Source: Gambelia wislizenii (taxonomy: Eukaryota; Chordata; Lepidosauria; Squamata; Crotaphytidae). Taken from it: 64,000 bases of DNA. This document shows positions 40,893 through 51,675 of the stretch, one piece after another; the first letter of the stretch is position 1; the number at the start of each line of letters is the position of its first letter. The DNA lies in NCBI GenBank assembly GCA_030847615.1, contig JAUMIR010000002.1, forward strand, positions 239,711,809 to 239,775,808, in the 5' to 3' direction. The notes beneath the pieces are model-generated. The model worked only from the letters and a program-made list of their open reading frames with translations. It was not told the DNA's origin and searched no databases. A program made the translations under genes and the position numbers.

Positions 40893-42028
40893 CATTGTTG
40901 TTGTTATTGTTGTTGTCTGCCTTCAAATAGTTTCTGACTTAAAGCAACCCTAAATCAAGGGGCTTTCTTGGCAAGATTTGTTCAGAAGGGATTTGTCATT
41001 GCCTTCCTCTGAGTCTGAGAGAGTGTGACCTGCCCAAGGTCATCCAGTGGGTTTCCATGGCCGAAAGGGATTCAAACCCTAGTCTCCAGAGTGTTACCTA
41101 CCCTGACAGTCCCCATCTTGGAATATTGCATAATTGGCCATATTTAATAATTTGACTTGATGTGGCCTTCCATGTGATTGGCAAATAACCAGGGACCCCC
41201 AGATACCAAGGCTGGAGTTATGCATAACCTAGGGAGGAGCCATCCAAATTACTATATCTAGGTCAAGTTATTTCCTGAGACCACCTGGAGATGAGTCATT
41301 CACTAATCCACTCAAAAGTAGCAGAGTCCTCAATGGTTGCAAAATGTCTCAATGGTTGCAAAATGTTTTTTTCCTCCCTACCCCTCCTAACAATAGAAGT
41401 TGCCTGTTCCTACTCAGTTCCAAATATATCATCCATTAACTATCATTAACACATCTGAAGAACCCTTTGGCTAGCCTGGAAAACTCCAACAGACATTGTA
41501 TTCCACTCTAAATCTCATCCCTTCAGGGGAATTATCAAATATAAATATTACCCTAAAACTCCAACAAAATGTGCACAGACCCTCTTCTCCCTGACTCCAC
41601 ATTAGTCTGTATTACCATTCTGCCTTCGGGATCTCCCTTCTGCCAGATTGCTTCACAATCTCAGCCCTCCAGGATTGGTATAGTATAACCCACAATCCCC
41701 TTACTCTATTCCTCTGTCCAAGTACTTCCTGCTTTCTTTGATAGCCTTGTGTGATTGGTTGAAGCCTGAATATAAGAGTGAATGCTGTTAAGATTAATTT
41801 CCAATAAAAAAAAACATTTCATTGTATGTTCTGGCTTGAAGTCTTCTTAGCAATTACCGATATACACAGGTCAAAAGATCCTGCCATTACCTGGCTTCTT
41901 GCTGTCATTTTGAGATAATTTAATATTCCCCATATTAAGATTTGGACACTAGTGGGCTCCCCTTACCCCATACAATTCGGGTAACAAGAATCATAGTCCA
42001 ACACTCAACCACTATGTCACGCTGGTTC
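40893..42028 (-). mobile_element. Sauria-type SINE split by a solo LTR
   Basis: The tail side (GTTGTTGTTATTGTTGTTGT, then CTGCCTTCAAATAG, GCCATTG-CCTTCCTCTGAG) runs to 41091 and the tRNA head resumes at 41987 (CATAGTCCAACACTCAACCA, CACGCTGG). Removing 41092-41986 restores the order seen at 9590-9832 and 45328-45523. Confidence 0.75.
41092..41986 (+). mobile_element. Solo LTR inside a Sauria SINE
   Basis: The termini TGTTACC and GGTAACA are perfect inverted repeats of TG...CA form. Flanks AGAG and AGAA suggest a 4-bp duplication with one change. A TATA-like GAATATAAGAG (about 41769) and AATAAA (about 41804) give LTR polarity on the plus strand. It is 895 bp with no internal genes. This is a second LTR family, distinct from the one at 24617. 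Confidence 0.75.
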
Positions 42029-42714
42029 CTTTTGCTAGCCTTATCCTCCATGTACATGTCCAAAGGCCCCCAGCCCAAAGCTGGTCCAAGTTGGTGGCCA
42101 TGTGCAGTTTGCTACTACAAATTGTATCTGATTGCTGAGTGGAGATACCTTTAATCTGTCCCACCATTAGCTTCAGTGAATGACTCCAGTAACTGGTATT
42201 AGCAGAGAAGGAGGAAAGCTACTCCTTGTCCTCTTTCTCCACAACATGCATAATTTTATAAACCTCTCGACCATGTTTTTCCTTGCTTTTCTTTCTTTCC
42301 AAGCTGACAAATGTGCGTGATGAGACTGAAAACACCTGAAAAATCAGAAAGAACCAATGTAATTCACCTGCTATTTACTTTCCCCTTCTAGTTCAAAGCT
42401 TGAATTAAGTTACTTCTTTGCTAACACCTGGCCAAAATCTGGCCATGCTGGCTGGGAGGCTCTGGGAATTTAGTTCTACAAAGCAACAGACTCTGATCAA
42501 GACTGCGGAATGCTCCCCCACTCCAGGTGAGCCCATGTGGCTACGTCATTGCCTGTCTTTGGGTGTGTGGTCAGAGTCTGTCTTTGAAGAAAAACCTTTC
42601 AGTTGATTTAGACTGTCTGTAGGAATTTAGTTTTGACTGCTGTTACATTTTTATTACAGTATTATAGGGTGTTTGTTTTTTTAAAAAAAAATAGTTATAT
42701 GATTTGAATGTACA
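42029..42714. other. No gene recognised
   Basis: Only a decayed MITE-like phrase (CTGGGAGGCTCTGGGAATTT, near 42450) stands out. Confidence 0.3.
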
Positions 42715-42778
42715 TTATGTAAGCTGCCTTGAGCATATCATGGAAAGGCAGGCTATAAATATTTCATTAAACTAAACA
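42715..42778 (+). mobile_element. L2-like 3' terminal fragment
   Basis: GTAAGCTGCCTTGAGCATAT followed by GGCAGGCTATAAATATTTC is the conserved 3' end of squamate L2-type LINEs. Confidence 0.5.
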
Positions 42779-43070
42779 AATGCTTAGTTTTAAAATTATA
42801 TATGCACAAGCTGAGGATGGCCAAAGACAGCCTGCTCCCTTAGCAACCTGCCTGTGCACTGAGGTCTTCTTTAGAAATGTTTCTTTGGATTTTCTGGTTC
42901 ACACTTCAAAGTTTTTTTTTAATTATTTATTGTTGGTTAAAAAGCTTACATCATCACATATTTCTTCATACATTGATTCTTTGTTAGCAACCATCATTAT
43001 TTAATACAAAACATTTTCCATAACCAGCAATGAGAATTTGTCTACATAGACTATTTAATTCTTACACATA

Positions 43071-43866
43071 TACAGTCGTCCCTTCACATTCGCGGGGGTT
43101 CCGTTCCGCGGACCCCCGCGAATGTGAAAAATCCGCGAATAACTACACCCCTCCCCCTCCCTCCCCAGGCCTTCGCGGGGCCTTCCTAGGCCCCGCGGAG
43201 GCCTCACCGGCCCTCCCTCCCACCCTCCCCGGGCCTTCGCGGGGCCTTCCTAGGCCCCGCGGAGGCCTCACCGGCTCTCCCTCCCACCCTCCCCGGGCCT
43301 TCGCGGGGCCTTCCCAGGCCCCGCGGAGGCCTCACCGGCCCTCCCTCCCACCCTCCCCGGGCCTTCGCGGGGCCTTCCTAGGCCCCACGGAGGCCTCACC
43401 GGCCCTCCCTCCCACCCTCCCCGGGCCTTCGCGGGGCCTTCCTAGGCCCCGCGGAGGCCTCACCGGCCCTCCCTCCCACCCTCCCCGGGCCTTCGCGGGG
43501 CCTTCCTAGGCCCCGCGGAGGCCTCACCGGCCCTCCCTCCCACCCTCCCCGGGCCTTCGCGGGGCCTTCCTAGGCCCCACGGAGGCCTCACCGGCTCTCC
43601 CTCCCACCCTCCCCAGGCCTTCGCGGGGCCTTTCTAGGCCCCGCGGAGGCCTCCCCGGCCCTCCCTCCCTCCCTCCCCAGGCCTTCGTGGGGCCTCCAGA
43701 GGGCCTCCGGGCGTCCCGCGAAGGCCTCCCCACCCCTCCCCAGGTCTTTCACGGGGCCTCTGGAGGCCCCATGTCGCGGTTTTGGGGGGGCCCGGGGGGC
43801 CCTCCCAAAACCGCGAATAACCGAAACCGCGAATGTCAAGTTCGCGAATGTGATGGGACAACTGTA
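43071..43866. mobile_element. Tigger-like element expanded by a GC-rich minisatellite
   Basis: The ends TACAGTCGTCCCTTCACATT and, inverted, TACAGTTGTCCCATCACATT are bounded by TA within the L1 tail. Next to them are TTCGCGGGGGTTCCG and AACCGCGAATAACCG blocks typical of this family. About 600 bp of the interior is a tandem array of a 64-bp GC-rich unit. There is no transposase. Confidence 0.75.
43170..43770. repeat. 64-bp GC-rich minisatellite, about nine units
   Basis: Units begin CCTTCGCGGGGCCTTCCTAG at 43170, 43234, 43298 and so on with exact 64-bp spacing, degrading towards the right. Each unit contains the palindromic word GGCCCCGCGGAGGCC and several CpGs. Because 64 is not a multiple of three, long frames pass through it on both strands without meaning. 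Confidence 0.9.
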
Positions 43867-44493
43867 TATACATACTTATTTCTCATTCTTCCCATTGGTA
43901 GTTGTCCTTCCTCCTTGGTTCATTTGGGATTTGCTTATTCTTTGATTAACCTTTTTCCATTTAACAGTCTTATTTTTCAGTGCCTCTGGTCTTAATTAAT
44001 ATTACCATCTTTATACACATACCACATACCACATACCATATACCATATACATATGCGTATATCTTAGACTATTTAGTATTTCCAGTCCCTTCTGGTTTCA
44101 TCTCTTAATTGGGGATTCCATCTCTACTTCCAAAAAATTTTCATCGGTTCCCATTCTTTTAACACCAAGTTCAACAGCTTATCTTTTAAGCTGGCTGTTA
44201 GCCTGTCTGCTTCTAGCGTATCGTACAATTTACTATACCATTCCTCCATTGTTGGAATATTTTCTTGTCTCCAATTTTTAGCATACAATATCCTCACCAT
44301 AGTGATCATATACATGAGTATCCTCTTTTTACTATCTAGCCTAACAGTATTTCCTTCTCCAATCTTACCAATCATATTCAGTAGATAAGTTTCGGGTTCT
44401 AGGGCATAGTTTAATTTCAAAATCTTACTAATCTTGACATATATATTCTTCCAATAAATCCTTGCTTTCTGGCACCTCCACCACACTTCAAAG

Positions 44494-44914
44494 TTATTAA
44501 CCAGCCCACCATTTCCATTCACCCAGAGGATCTTACTAGGGGTGTAGATTTTTTAGCTACAATTATGTCTGTGTGTAGCATTGGGGGGGGGGATGAGGAC
44601 AAATAAGAATTGAGCTCCCCACCAAATTTTCTTTCAGTCCTCACGTTTCTCACATTAAGAGAGTGAGACACTGAAAATTGTTCACATCTGGAACTCTTCT
44701 ATTTGCTGCTGTGTTTGCATTTCCTAGGTAACAGTGCCTCCCCATTTTCTTTGGATGCCTAAACTGTATTTCTAAATGTTCAGCTATGTTTTGAAATTTC
44801 TGCAATGCTAGAGACTTGGGAACTGAAGGAAAATATCATTGTGGGGGCCAGAATTCTTATTTGAGGAAGAAATGCCTTAATTTTGCCACCCAGCCAGATC
44901 TTATGCATTAAGAT
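44494..44914. other. No gene recognised
   Basis: A run of eleven G near 44583-44593; otherwise nothing. Confidence 0.3.
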
Positions 44915-45005
44915 CAGGCTTCTCTAAACTGGTGCTGTCACCCTCTTGGGGTAAGCTGGGAATTGTAGTCCAACACATCTGGAGCAACCATCTTGGGGAA
45001 AGCTA
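44915..45005. mobile_element. Short foldback MITE fragment
   Basis: CTGGGAATTGTAGTCCAACA then CATCTGGAG and the end CATCTTGGGGAAAGCT match the MITE family at 3465-3601. The arms are incomplete. Confidence 0.4.
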
Positions 45006-45327
45006 CAGTGCTTTGTCTGCTTTTGAAAAACAATTTTGTAATTAGAACAAGGAGAAACTCCTGCTCTGAAACAGATGCAGCCACAGCTCTACTTCTGCTG
45101 ATCATAATTTTCGGCAATGGAAAAGGAGTGTGAGACAAGCAGAGCATAAACCCTGCAGTCACCGCTAATAAATATTAACAAGTCATGGTGCTTGTAAATG
45201 ATAACTCGGAAGTCTTATAGGAACTTTCTTAGGTGAATTGTCTACCATTCCTGTCTCCTCTAACTTACTGATGTAATTCTGAATAGGGCAAGTTTCCTTA
45301 AAAATGTCCTGTTACTGTTCCTCATGG

Positions 45328-45523
45328 TTGTGGTTGTTTTGTGCCTTCAAGCCATTTGCTACTTATGGTGACCCTAAGGCGAATCTATCACAAGGTTTTC
45401 TGAGGCTAAGAGTGTGTCACTTGCCCAAGGTCACCCAGTGGGTTTCTATGGCTGAACAGGAATTCAAACCCTGGTCTCCAGAGTTGTAATCCAATGCTCA
45501 AACCACTACGCCACACTGGTGCC
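45328..45523 (-). mobile_element. Sauria-type SINE
   Basis: Minus orientation: tail GTGGTTGTTTTGTGCCTTCA and ACTTATGGTGACCCTAAGGC; body CACTTGCCCAAGGTCACCCA; tRNA head CAAACCCTGGTCTCCAGAGT and CAAACCACTACGCCACACTG. An internal segment (the GGCAATGGCAAACC block) is deleted compared with 9590-9832. Confidence 0.7.
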
Positions 45524-46139
45524 TATGTAAAAATATATAAATATAAATGTAAAGCATTTTTCTCCAACAGCTATTCATATTTTTGCCCCCATCCCACACA
45601 CAATTAGGTGGCTTTAAATATCCTACTAAAATGCTTGTCAGGTTTGAATTTGCATTGCCTTCTTTTATTTGCACGTCAAAAAACAATGGCTCTTGTGCTT
45701 TCTCCAAAATCTTGGTTTTGGACACAGTCGAGAGTCAAAAACACCAGGCCTGCTGCCGGCTCATTATTCTATATGTCATCATTTGCTGGAATCTGAAGCC
45801 TGACCAGAGATTCTGTTGCTGATCTGAAGATTTAAGCCCTCTCTCTACAGAGCTTTGAAGTTCACTTTTTAATAGCTTTGGCTATAAATTTCATCACCCA
45901 ATAAATCCACATGTTCATAAATTGCTATGTAGAAGCAAGGCATTTTTAGGCATTAGTGTCTCCATGTCCCTTGGAATGTATTTCATCTGGGGGGAGTAAT
46001 TGCTGGAAGCAGAGGAAGAAACAGGTGAGAGATGTCAACCCAACTAGGGTCAAAGGACAACTTTTCAAAAAAGATAGATAACAAAGTCTAGTCCATATCT
46101 AACAACAGAGCTTGGTTACAAGGAAAAGCTGCCATATAC
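45524..46139. other. Repeat-free block
   Basis: About 600 bp with no repeat signature. Overlapping plus-strand frames (62-79 codons) share different frames of the same DNA and lack splice support. Like 27800-28440 it may be conserved non-coding sequence, which cannot be judged here. Confidence 0.25.
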
Positions 46140-46409
46140 TTTGCATGTTTACTTGGGAGTATGTTCCACTGACCTCAAGGCTTGCTCTCAGGGAAGCATG
46201 CACAGGATTGAAATCCCAGGATGAGTAAATATGGATACGATTGCTCAGTTCAGTACATTTACGCATGATTAGGACATGATAAACTAAAGTGGGACTGATT
46301 CTACATCCTAGAAAAGTGATATTTTTTTTCAGACAAGTATCAATGAACACAGTGGGGGTTGTATCCAAATAAATCTGTGTATGATTGCACTGTGAAAGGG
46401 TTTAATTTT

Positions 46410-46540
46410 GGGTAGACCAGGACTGGGGACCTGAGCTTTTCAGATATTGATGTACTTAAACTCCAATCATCCCATGTCATCAGCCAGGCATGCTGATGGG
46501 AACTGGAGTCCATCACCTTCTCCAAGGCTTGGGTAGACCA
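46410..46540. mobile_element. Short foldback MITE fragment
   Basis: AGACCAGGACTGGGGACCTG at the left and TTCTCCAAGGCTTGGGTAGA at the right, with a central CATCAGCCAGGCATGCTGAT, follow the arrangement of the family at 3465-3601. Confidence 0.4.
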
Positions 46541-47159
46541 CACCTAACACCAAAACCAGGAGTATCATTTAGTTTCTCCAGAGACTGAGGGGCAACTGGC
46601 AGTCATGGTCCCTCTTTGTTCTGCAGGTATTCCTATCATTCTTCATTTCAGTGATTTCAGTAAAATCCTTTCCCAAAACGGACTGCACCAAGAAATACAA
46701 TGAGCCCAGAGCAGTGGCCCAAAGAGAAATTGGGAATGGAAGGCATGCTCAGCTCTCAAGGCACATAGAGCTGGTTGAGGGGCAAGAATCACAAAAGGAG
46801 TTGAAAGCACCCCTCCCCTACATCTTCCTAGGGGATCATTTACAAGAGTGAGGATATGCCGGCTGCCTGCAAATCAGGCCCATTCCTCCCCTGTTACCAC
46901 CTCCAAATAGGACAAAGTCCAGATGGGTATGCTGGCCCATCGCTATACCCATCTCCCTCACCTTCCCAGAAGCTAGGAAGCGGGCCCGCAACATGTGACC
47001 AAGGCCCCCTGCATGTGACCAGCCTTGATCACAAGCTGTGGGACTCCTTCCTGCTTTGTAGAGAGTGAGGCAGACCGGAAGCTGCAGCGATGGGCTGGCT
47101 TGCCAGTACGGGCTCCTGCAGTCTCACAGGGCTCAATCCATTTCTTCCCCCCAGGAATG

Positions 47160-47355
47160 GATTAAAGCAGGTATTTTAATATAACGGTTTATCAGGCCCT
47201 ATCTCGTCTTTCCCCATCTTAGCCACATATTTGCACCAGGGGTCATGAGGACTACCTGAGGGCAGAACGGGGCAAAAGCCCTGCGTCATCAGGACTGCAG
47301 AGCTCTAAGATGGGGGCAAGATGGAGTATATTGTCCATGTAGACAAGCCCTAGGT
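47160..47355 (-). mobile_element. MITE (GGGCTTGTCTACATGG family), copy 1
   Basis: Read on the minus strand it starts AGGGCTTGTCTACATGGAC and contains ATCTTGCCCCCATCTTAG, GACGCAGGGCTTTTGCCCC and AAGATGGGGAAAGACGAG. The same ordered blocks appear on the plus strand at 53999-54190, and a related terminus bounds 63285-63921. Confidence 0.5.
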
Positions 47356-50127
47356 TTCCATTCCCCCCTCCCAATTACTTTCTCTGGGTCCACAACAGTA
47401 GGAGCAAGAACCCATCTGGGGAGCAGGAGCTGGGCGGAAAGAGCTGGTGCTGTCTTAGCACTCCTGCAGTTTTAGGAAACTTCTCTCATCACTCCCCTAA
47501 ATTGTCCTGTGTGATCACTTGGAAGAAAATGGAAAACCTAGGGGAAGTGGGCCAACACTGGTGCAGTTATGGCTGGGAGGGACTAGAACAGAGCAGATGG
47601 GGCCAGGTGTTCCCATTAGCTCATGGTCCTGGGGCACCACCCTAAAGAGGCCAACGTAGCTACCCTCCTGAGCAAAACAAGAAAAACAATCCACCTTTGT
47701 AACACTCAAAGTATTTCCATGCTGATCACCGGGGAGTGGCATTTCAAAAGTATCCTAGAAACAATGACCAAAATCCAATTACTAGTTCTAACCAGAGAGT
47801 AGACTGACTAATTGAAATGCTGAGTGGCAAGCCAGTACTTATGTAAATGATAGCAATGGACCTGCTCTAGCTGGGACTAGCAGCTGTACTTAGACATTTA
47901 AACTTTGGAGACAGCTAGATAGAGATATAGTAGAGGGGAGAAGGAAGGGTGGGTGGGTGGCCATGCTGGTGCAGGTTTCTGGGATTTACAGTCTAAAAAG
48001 TAGTTTTTTCCAGGCTCTGGAATGGAGGTTTCCTGGAATGGGGGAGGGGGAGAGTCCTCCAGACAGTCTAGGTCACATTGCCACCTGAGCTGAACAGGCA
48101 GACTTGTGGTTTGACTCAGTCCTGTGACCCAGCCACAAAATGTTCCCTTGACTCTAAAAAACCAAGTCATGACAGCCTAGCCCTGGTCTTGTGTTAAATC
48201 AGCAAAGCTGTACTTAGACTGTTTCCACCATAACTCAAGGAACGATGGCCTGCCTTTATTTGCAACAGCCTGCCCATTGGTTTTGAAGTCACAGAAGTAA
48301 TAGTTTTCTAAATACTCTTGCAGTTCCTTGCATTACTATTTTTTTTACACAAACCCTAATGCACAGTCTGATTTCCTTTCTCCAAGTTCTGTGGCTTCCT
48401 TTCTCAAAATGTACCTCTGAAGAAAGCATGTTCCAGACCCAGCAAACTATAACACTGTGTTCTGCCCTTGTCAGTAGCTTTTAATAGATTACTGGAATAA
48501 GCGAAAAGTCTCTTTCATCTTGCTTTGTTTTGTATCCAGTGGGACATTCAATGGCACATCCAAACCTAATCTTATATATCCAACAGGCTTCACACTGCAA
48601 TTTATTTTGCTTGTTTCCTGCCAGCATTTTAAAGAGACCGTGATGGTGGTGGTTATTCTCATTGTTGTCATTAGGCAGTTAGCTCAAATCAGAAGAGGCT
48701 GAACATTTTTAGGCCTTGTTGGTTTTAATGGGAGAGGGCTAAGCATTTAGGGGGCATCCCTATGGGTCTCCAAGGAGCCATAGGAGATTGCAGACCTCCT
48801 CCTACAGAGGACAGGGGTACACTCTGCCACTGTTCACTCCCAGATGTTCTGGGAGTTGCAGTCCAAAAAAGTTCCTTCTCCAAGCTCTGCCATTGTGACT
48901 ACCAGCAATGCTCTGCTGCTATTAATGGCAAAGAGAGGGTGCTCCACAAGTGTGTCAGACACACCCCTTGGTGTGACCTGAGTGCTCTTCTCTTGATGAT
49001 TGCAGTGTTGAGTAATGACTTGAATGCGTGAATGGCACATTCCTTTCCATATCACATCAAGCACATTTCTTTCTAAACAATGTACTCTGCATGCTCAAGA
49101 ATGAATATGAAAATGCCATGCACAGGTGAATCAGCAGCAACAGCCAATGTGCCTCCCAGGGGAATGGGATGCAGCTGATGGGTGTAGTCCTTGCTAGATC
49201 TGACGCTATCCAAAAGCAGATCTACAGAAATAAATACTGTGATTCCATGGGAGAAATCGTGAGGTGGAGGACAAGAATGTCTTCTTGGGTGCAAAGTTCC
49301 GTTTCCTGAGAACTTCAGCTCCTTTGTTTAAAAAGAAGTGGCTAGCCCTTGTGGCTAGAAAAAAAGTGTCTGAAAGTGAAGTGTTATCTAGACACTGGGA
49401 AAAAATCCTCTCAGAATGCAATGGGAATACCTATTGTCCAGATGAGCTCCTGTAGTGATTCGCCATATTCGAAAGGAGGGGGGCCAAAAATTCCATGTAC
49501 TTCACGATAACAGCATTCACTGTTTATCGCAAAGTTTTTTAAAAATACATGGAAATGCACATTCCACCCTATTTGAACAACCAATTCAAATTAGGGCACA
49601 TCCTGGAAATCAAAATGTGATTGGTTGAACATATGGAAGAGGAAGGCTTGCCGGCAACAAAGTGGCCAGAGCCACCATTGTTGATTTTCATGGAAGCAAT
49701 CGTGCACTATTTTTGAGCAGCAGAGCAATAAAATAAAATAAAATGATTTTAAACAGAAGATCACTCTTTCGTGTCTCTGATTTAACAGGGGGAGGAGGGA
49801 AATGAAGGGAGCTTTTGGGGAATAATAATGCACGTAATTCACTCACAGCCACCATCTTTACTCACAAGCATGCTCCGTATGAATGTCAAACATGGATAGC
49901 TTCCTATGCCAGCAATCTTGTGAATATATCGTACAGTCAAATGAATGCTGCTGTGATGGTGAGTTAATTCACTATGTGCTGCAATTAATTCTCTCATCTA
50001 GCTGAGCCCACAGATGCGTCTTCTGAAATTCTGCACCAAAGGGGTGGTTTAATATGATTGCTAGTGATAAAAGATGTGTGCCCATGAGTTCCTTATCCTT
50101 TCTTGTAACTACTCTCAGGGATGTAGA
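47356..50127. other. 2.8 kb without recognised genes
   Basis: Only small MITE-like pieces are visible: TTTACAGTCTAAAAAGTAGT near 47975 and GGAGTTGCAGTCCAAAAAAG near 48850, both followed by an AGGCTCTGG/AAGCTCTGCC-type half-site, also seen near 40020. The block 48300-48720 is repeat-free. Confidence 0.35.
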
Positions 50128-50263
50128 GCAGTAGTTCTCAAACCTTAGTCCTTCAGTTGTTTTGGACTTCAACTCCCAGAAGCCCCAACCAGCTTAGCCA
50201 ATGGTCAGAGATTCTAGGAGGTGAAGTCCAAAACACCTGGAGGACCAAAGTTAGAGAACCACT
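50128..50263. mobile_element. Short hAT-type foldback MITE
   Basis: The ends CAGTAGTTCTCAAACCTTAG and, inverted, CAGTGGTTCTCTAACTTTGG face each other about 135 bp apart, with inner arms GTTTTGGACTTCAACTCCCA / GGTGAAGTCCAAAACACC. Flanking octamers agree only weakly. Confidence 0.6.
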
Positions 50264-50502
50264 GGTTTGAAGGATTCGACCAGCTTGAAGAGCAGAGGGA
50301 GAAAAGAGAAGCAGAGAGTGATTCCTTACTTGGCTATCCCAGAAAAGGCATTCCAGCCATCTTTGTGAACTGCTTCCACCCCTGTTGGTCATTATAAGAA
50401 TTGCAACTGGAGTCTTCCTTTTTCCTCTGCCTTCCCTGTCCCTCATTCTTTATATGTCCCATATTCACTCTAGATTGAAAACCTGAGGTAGGGCACCAGT
50501 GT

Positions 50503-50549
<47 letters not shown>

Positions 50550-50657
50550 AGAAAGGAAGGAAGGAAGGAAGGAAGGAAGGAAGGAAGGAAGGAAGGAAAG
50601 AAAGAAAGAAAGAAAGAAGAAAGGAAGGAAGGAAGGAAGGAAGGAAGGAAGGAAGGA

Positions 50658-50705
<48 letters not shown>

Positions 50706-50706
50706 A
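50503..50706 (+). repeat. Polypurine (GAAA)n/(GGAA)n compound microsatellite
   Basis: About 200 bp of pure purine arranged as alternating blocks: GAAA, GGAA, GAAA, GGAA, GAAA. The minus-strand frame reading FLSFFLSFF is an artefact. Such tracts can form triplex structures. Confidence 0.95.
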
Positions 50707-51675
50707 AATAAGCAGAAACAGTTGTGCAAAACAGCCTAAATATGGAAAATATTATATAAAATAAGAAAAAAAGATGGTGCCAAATGCGCTTACACTATAA
50801 AGATCACCGAATCCAGCATACATATCTTGTTGGGAACTTTGATTCCCTGTGCCATAGACACAGAATTTAATGTATTTGCTAGCATACTTTCCAACTGTCC
50901 CAGCTTGGCAATGACAGTCCTAACTAATCCTCTGTTGTCCCACTTTTTCAGCTGCTTTTAAACTGTCCCAGTTCTTATCTCCTTTTCCTATTTTCCTTCT
51001 TTGTCCTCAGCTCACTTAAGTTGCTGCAAACTGAGTTGAAAGTGCAAAAGTACTGTAGTTTGCAACTCAGTAGGTTGCCAGAATGAAAACTGGAGATGCT
51101 CCTGTACCATTAACAGTTGTGTAGAATGAGGAATTTCAGCAGATGTTGCCTATAACACAAGTTATCAAGCAACACCTGCTGAAATTCTCTCTTCTACAAA
51201 ACGATTAAAAGGTACAGGAACCATCTCCAGTTTTCACTCTGGCAACTCTGGCAGAGGGTAGGGAGATTCAGGGGCAGAATCTTCCCCTTCCCAGTAGGCT
51301 CAGGCAAAAGCAACCTGCTGCAGCCTCTCCTAGTTTGTGTGTTCTTCTTCATGAATAACTTTTGCCATCTTGACCACACTCTGATTTTGTTGGCCACACA
51401 TGTCCTGATTTTCATCTATGAAATGTTGGGAGGTATGTATGAGCCATAAATAGATCCCTGGTTAAAAGCTTCCCAGCCTTCTGGCTGGTTTATTTGCCTT
51501 GTCTAGAAAGCTAACACTAGTCTAACATTACAAACCTAAGACACGTATGTGAGGTATGTGCCTGCAAGTTGCCTGTTGCCTTACTGCTATACAAAGCCAC
51601 ATTTGTTATATGGTACTGAGAAGCTCACTTCTGTTCTGCCTCTTTGTTCCCAAATTCTGATCTCCACTGATAGAT
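50707..51675. other. No gene recognised
   Basis: A short inverted pair (GAATGAAAACTGGAGATGCT / CATCTCCAGTTTTCACTCT, near 51081 and 51220, with CAGCAGATGTTGCC / CAACACCTGCTGAAATTCT inside) indicates a decayed foldback element of about 170 bp at 51065-51245. Confidence 0.4.

Larger units (their letters stand above)
42912..44481 (-). mobile_element. L1 LINE 3' end with nested Tigger-like element
   Basis: Flanked by perfect 12-bp repeats CACACTTCAAAG (42900-42911 and 44482-44493). Minus strand: the ORF2 C-terminus (WWRCQKARIYWKNI, later NWRQENIPTMEEWYSKLYD) to the stop near 44124, then an AT-rich 3' untranslated region and an A tail (T-run at 42912-42921). The apparent open frame reaches beyond 44481 (MNGNGGLVNNFEV), but by the duplication those residues are host sequence. 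A GC-rich Tigger-like element sits in the 3' untranslated region (43071-43866). Confidence 0.8.

Noticed and set aside
43030..43873. Long Pro/Gly/Arg-rich frames on both strands
   Set aside because: They are translations of a 64-bp GC-rich tandem repeat; 64 is not divisible by three and frames exist on both strands.
50334..50729. 131-codon frame with FLSFFLSFF repeats
   Set aside because: Pure translation of a GAAA/GGAA microsatellite.
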